This document shows, piece by piece, positions 59,081 through 64,000 of a DNA stretch of 64,000 bases. The position numbers and the translations under genes were made by a program. The stretch is from Dermatemys mawii (lineage: Eukaryota > Chordata > Testudines > Dermatemydidae), in the NCBI GenBank assembly GCA_007922305.1, contig ML677342.1, positions 1,193,355 to 1,257,354 on the forward strand. Direction: 5' to 3'. The notes under the pieces are model-generated. The model ran no database searches and had not been told where the DNA came from. It saw only the letters and a program-made list of their open reading frames with translations. Within the stretch, counting starts at the first letter, position 1; each line of letters starts with the position of its first letter.

Positions 59081-62000
59081 CATCATAAAATCTTCAATTT
59101 CTTTTAAAAAAAAAGATCATTACAGTATTCATTGACAGGATAGTTTTCAATCAGCCTAATGATAATAGTGATGCCGTACTGTACTTCTTGTACATCATGA
59201 ACCTTCTTTTATTTTTCTACCTCAGTAAGTAATCTACTAAACAGCATTTAAATACCTTGATTTCTACTCTGTAAAATTAGCATGTTTGACTCTTAGCTTC
59301 CAGCATTTTAACATGAATTCTCTGTTGCCGAATGATGTTAAAATACTGAAAATTTATTTTGACAAATTTAAAAGAATTGTTAAACTAACTCTGGTTAGTT
59401 TTCTCTCACACTTTTACTTTTTCACTGTGCTGTGTACAGACCTGAAAGATTTTTCAACCAGCTGTTGAAAATAACCTAGTTTAAGAGTTCACTGAAAATG
59501 TGAGGGATTCATTATTATATATTTACTCTCTGAGGCTGATATAGCTGTAAGGTTTTTCTGATCCCATTGATCTATTGCGCATGTTCCCTCCCTGGGTTGC
59601 AGAACGTGCTTCTATTTGCATAAGGCCCTGGGCAAGGTTCTTTCTTGCATTGATTGGCCTGTCCAAGGGAGCCTGATGTGTTCTTGCATTGATCACTTTG
59701 TCTTTTCTTGCAAGACAGTGTTACACTGAGTTCATCTCAAATATTCTAGGGAGAAGGTAAAACTTTACTGCAGATGTCTCACTTTTATTCAGATGTTCCT
59801 TTGTGTATAGGCCTTTTTTTCCAGGATAAGTATCTTTTTCTTTTATTTTGGATATGGTTCTGCAATTACAGTGCACTGTAGATCAGAATATATTGAAAAG
59901 GTATGTTAAATAAAGTTGTCATATGTATTCCACTTATATCATATTATTTTTGTTTTAAAACAATGCCTTTAGCTCCCATCAAAAATCAAAACCATTCTCT
60001 TTAAAGATTTAGAAACGATAAACTTAGACATAAAGTAAGATCAGCTATGCTGTTATCTATGCTTAGTGTTATCATTTTTGCTTTGAAACTTGTAGGGTTT
60101 TTTTAGGTCTAAGTAGTGGACTTAATTTTCACTCTTATAAAATCAAAAAATTATATCTCCTTTACAATAAAACTGTAGCTGGATATTGGTTTTCCAGAGC
60201 AATACCTCTGAATTAGTAATAGAAAAAATGTTAAATTGTCAAATAAGGTGCTGATTAATTAGTCATAAGTTGATAAGAGGGGGAAATTATTTCAATCATA
60301 TCCTGATTTTTACAATAGTGGAATGTTAAGGAGTCAGTTGAGAAATCTAGGTATAAGAACCAAGGTCTTACATCTGAGAGAATGGAGCTTCTAAATGTTT
60401 CACGTTAACACTTGTCATTGGCTAGTTGCTAGATCAACGTTTGGACTCTGCCAAAACATATATTTGCCTACATATCTAATTATGTAAAAGATGCCCGTTA
60501 GCCTAGTCCACTTAACATATATCTGTGGTAAGAAAATTGTTTGACTCACTGACTGTTCTGTCAGGTTCAGGTGAAATATGGTTATACCTGATCCAGCATA
60601 GGTAGTAACCACGTGAACTTTACCAAGCTTGAGATATTATATAAAAATTGTATGTGATGGCCTTTTAAAAAAATTAGGTTATTGTTTGTGATAACTAAGC
60701 ATTTCAAAAAATATTTCTTAATGGTTTTATAAAATTTACAGTGTAATATTTTGCTAAAAAATTTTTATAGGTGTCATGGAATTTTCTTTAAAAGAATCAA
60801 GTATTAGAGATGCATAGTTTATAACATAAAATTCTTCATTAACACACTTTCATAAATTACGTGGAATTATTATAACTTGGTTTATAGCGTGTCTCTCCAC
60901 AGAATTTATTTTAGTAATGCAACACATTTGCTTAAGGATCGTATTCCTTTGGTCATTCCCTGTAAAAACAAAACTTAGATAAGTGCAATTCAAGTAGCAG
61001 ATATGAAATTTCATCTTCATTATCATGCAAATTCAGCAACAGTATAACATCTCCCAAGATGTCATCTGACTATTAGGATCTTTAGAAAATGACCTCTCAA
61101 AGCCACAAAGCTAATATTCCTCAAGAAAGCTATAATGCCTAAAAATTGTCTATCCTTATTCTATATGAATAATGAATGTAATAGGACAGGCCATTATTAA
61201 AATGACAAAAGAATATGTTAACCTGTTTGTACATGGGATTTTTATCTGAGCATTGTATCTATGGAAAATTCTAACTATTCTGTAGTACTGGTAAAAGAAC
61301 ATGTAAATATAGTCCCAAAATTCTATAATAAATTTGATAATATTTAAAGAAATATTGTCTGTGATTTTACTACATACATAATAAGATCCATGCAGACTGA
61401 TATGGTCAAATATTGCATTGCAAGCATCAATATTATATATTCAAATTTTATGCAGATAGTTTATATATTGTATGTATGTATTATAGTATATGTATTGTAT
61501 GTACATTTGCCACATTACGTGCAACTTTTTTTATACACTGGTCAAATTTGCATGTTTGAATGAGTGAACATACAATATAGGCATGTGCTAAATATAAAAT
61601 AAAGAGAAATAGGAGCTGTTTTACTTTTGAAGTAAAAGAAGAGTCTCTATATCTCTCAGCAACCCATGATCAAACAATCTAATTCATATGCAGAAAAGTG
61701 CTGTTGCTTAGCTATGTGGGAGAACTATTGACTGCACACAGGCAACAAGAACACGCCACTGTATGGTACTACAGGAGACTCACTGAACACCCTTTTAGTG
61801 TTGAAGTGAAACACAAAACAGAAATGATTGTAAGCAATTAAAATGAAGAAAAATGATATAATCTCTTATATGAGATGACCATTCTTTCTGGCATATGTAT
61901 GTCATCTATTTCTGGAAAAAAAAGTTACATCACATAATTAGCATACTTTATTTAAGCAAGATGGCTGAATTAAGGGAATATGATAGACCTATGTAGAAAC

Positions 62001-62960
62001 TAATGTAACTGCCATATCATGTAGAGATTTTGTTACCCCAGAGGTATTGCATATCAAGATTTCCCAGTGAGGGATATGCAGTCCCAGTGATGCCCTTAAG
62101 ATGGTACTGGGATACTGGTTGTTGTGTTGAAATAAATGTTTTAAGTAGACTTATTGGTAATTGGTTGATTGTTGCGGGATTCTTGACATCAGGGGACACA
62201 AGAGGCCTCTTAATAAAAAGGTCTGAATGTCCTAGAGCTGTGAAATAAATGGTAAGAAATGTATTTGTCAATTGTCCTGTGAAGAATATAACTTTTTCTA
62301 CACATTTAGTGGAGAGATAAAGTATTGCATAAAAAAACCTGGTATTTTTCCAGCTGTTGGATATTGTTGTTTAAGTAAATGAGGAAAGAATGTTATACCA
62401 ACTTTGTTTCTCTTCCTTTTTAAAATAACAAAACACAGGATTTCTAGATAGGAAAAATGACGAGGAGGGCCTGAAAACATTCTCTTCTATGTCACTATAA
62501 CAGTTTTGGTTTTGTTAGTGTGATAATGCAGTAACTGATCGTTATGGATTATTTTGGTATGGGGATCTTTGTGAAGTCCAGATGTTGACAATATGACTGA
62601 TAAAGTATTGCAATAAAAAATGGTTTTCAGTGCCTCTCTCCCACATAGCCATTTGTGTCTGTCTGTGTATAACTTGAAGTTTTATTTAAGTATTGTATGT
62701 ACTATGTGCCCCTCGACTCAGTCGTTTGAAGAGATTACATTACATGTGGGATATTGTAGTGTGGGGTTTTTTTTAAATGTCTGATTTGGCATTATATTTA
62801 ACATGATTTTGTATTTTGTTTACAATTACTTTATATCTTTTACCCAAAAATAGATAGATAAAATTGTATAAAGTTATCAAGAACTCCTCACTAGACTGTT
62901 GTAATTTGTAATATATTCATAATAGTTCTACAGTGATTTAAAAGAACTGCAAACGTGACA

Positions 62961-63156
62961 GAGTCCTGTGGCACCTTATAGACTAACAAATGTATTAGAG
63001 CATAAGCTTTCATGGGAGAATACCAACTTCGTCGGATACTTTCTTATTCACCCACGAAAGCTTATGCTCTAATACATCTGTTAGTCTATAAGGTGCCACA
63101 GGACTCTTTGTTGTTTTTGCAGATCCAGACTAACATAGCTACCCCTCTGATACTTA
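62961..63156. mobile_element. Head-to-head Penelope tails forming a long hairpin
   Basis: The left arm 62961-63017 ('gagtcctgtggcacctta' ... 'gcataagctttcatggg') and the right arm 63051-63105 ('cccacgaaagcttatgctct' ... 'ggtgccacaggactc') are reverse complements over about 50 bases with one or two mismatches. They flank a loop of about 33 bases. Each arm matches the tail of the element at 44303. The right side continues through 'cagatccagactaacatagc' to 'tacccctctgatactt', the usual outer end of this family. No coding part is present. Confidence 0.88.
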
Positions 63157-63345
63157 AATTAAGTGATATAGCATCATTGCCTCTGGACAGTTTGAGATAT
63201 GGTACGTGTGTGTGTACAGCACCTCTAGGCACCTACTGTGATAAAAATAATGATGGTAATATAATACATAAATAATAAAGACAAACCCATCATGATTCTC
63301 CCAGTCTACAAAGCCAAGAATGCACTACCTTCTCTTTACCTCGTC

Positions 63346-63368
63346 ATAAATAAATAAATAAATAAATA
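63346..63368 (+). repeat. (AAAT)n microsatellite
   Basis: Between five and six tetranucleotide units, near-perfect. Confidence 0.93.
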
Positions 63369-64000
63369 TAGATTTTTACAGATAAATAGAGGTCAAATAA
63401 TTAAATAAATTTTGTTTAAATAAAAATACCATGGGGTAGCATTACCTTGGACTGTATTCCTTATGGTCTTTTGCACATACCACACACAATTTTATATTAT
63501 TGCTACATTTTGTTAAGTGCAGTCCAAGTGAAGTTTCTTCCAGTTTAATTGTTGTGAGGAAAGTGTCATCTAAAAGATAAAAGCAATTCAAGATTTACTT
63601 CACTTATCAATATATTTGGTAGGTTTGCATAAATCTGTGGAAGCACAAGAGTATATATGCATATATGTGTAAATGTACAAAGTTAAACTTACGTATATAA
63701 TGAACATTCCTTAAGATACCTTATTTTTAAAAAATCCTTATTTTCATCCCTCTCTTTCTTTTTCATAAACATTAAAGTAACATTCAGCATTTTTAAAATA
63801 ATTCATAATTGATAAATAAGTAGGAGATGCATTACATAGGACATACCTAATACGTTCTGAAAATCAAATAAATATTTTCATACTTTGCAATTTGCCACCC
63901 TCTCTGTCTGCCTGTCTGTAGGCACGCATGCACTTAAACATGTCACATATTATATGTATAAAATTCTTAATAGGTTTTAGCACAGTAATTTCTATATCAT

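Larger units (their letters stand above)
48346..64000 (+). other. ARB2A: ARB2A intron, continues past the window
   Basis: Begins with donor GTAAGT at 48346. No ARB2A-like coding segment follows before 64000. Content is AT-rich, with four microsatellites, L2-like and CR1 fragments around 55.5-57.4 kb, a hAT end at 55.0 kb and Penelope tails at 63.0 kb. I see nothing identifiable in 48346-50405, 50815-54995, 57350-59055, 59085-62955 and 63370-64000, apart from short AT-rich simple sequence (for example 61450-61510). Confidence 0.85.

Noticed and set aside
1..64000. CRISPR array, prokaryotic operon, phage or bacterial contamination
   Set aside because: No regularly spaced repeats, no long ORFs, no ribosome binding sites. 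Spliced vertebrate exons and vertebrate repeats are distributed across the window.

Overview
The window is vertebrate nuclear DNA: AT-rich, intron-dominated, with short exons flanked by GT..AG splice sites and many decayed interspersed repeats. The repeat mix (CR1 LINEs, L2/L3-like LINEs, MIR-like core SINEs, tRNA-headed SINEs, a PIF/Harbinger copy, hAT elements, Ty3/Gypsy, and Penelope-like elements with inverted tails) points to a sauropsid. Turtle is the most likely group, because the Harbinger and Penelope families resemble those I associate with turtle genomes. That assignment is an inference from recognition, not a search.

The only host gene I recognise with confidence is ARB2A (FAM172A), a large gene on the + strand. 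Two consecutive coding exons are present, at 7534-7752 (73 codons) and 48226-48345 (40 codons). Both are phase 0/0 and are separated by a 40.5-kb intron. The second carries the Ala-His-Ser-Tyr-Gly-Gly motif that matches the alpha/beta-hydrolase nucleophile elbow of the Arb2 domain. The rest of the window is the flanking introns. An exon-like ORF with clean splice signals at 1681-1810 is unidentified and is out of phase with the next ARB2A exon.

Layout: 1-7.5 kb, upstream intron with a MIR-like SINE and the orphan exon-like ORF. 7.5-28 kb, quiet intron with a small hAT MITE (10.0 kb), CR1 tails, a decayed coding-like block of unknown origin (14.85-15.75 kb), an L2-like RT fragment and an octamer-rich ~100-bp tandem duplication (26.0 kb). 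28.4-32.7 kb, a transposon pile-up: a broken Harbinger transposase abutting a broken hAT element that contains a foreign block, then an antisense SINE. 33-40.3 kb, LINE fragments, a perfect 62-bp tandem duplication, a CR1 copy and a hAT MITE with a perfect 8-bp target duplication. 42.3-46.5 kb, a second pile-up: a deleted Ty3/Gypsy element with no integrase after RNase H, an antisense Penelope-like element whose tail carries a hammerhead-ribozyme-like core, a second inverted-tail repeat with a related core, and a palindromic MITE. 46.5-64 kb, the second ARB2A exon and the following intron, with sparse old repeats and a head-to-head Penelope tail at 63.0 kb.

No cellular RNA gene, CRISPR array, prokaryotic operon or complete autonomous transposon was found. 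The most interesting signals are the hammerhead-like cores in two different tail families, the pol arrangement of the Gypsy copy, the orphan exon-like ORF and the octamer-bearing duplication.
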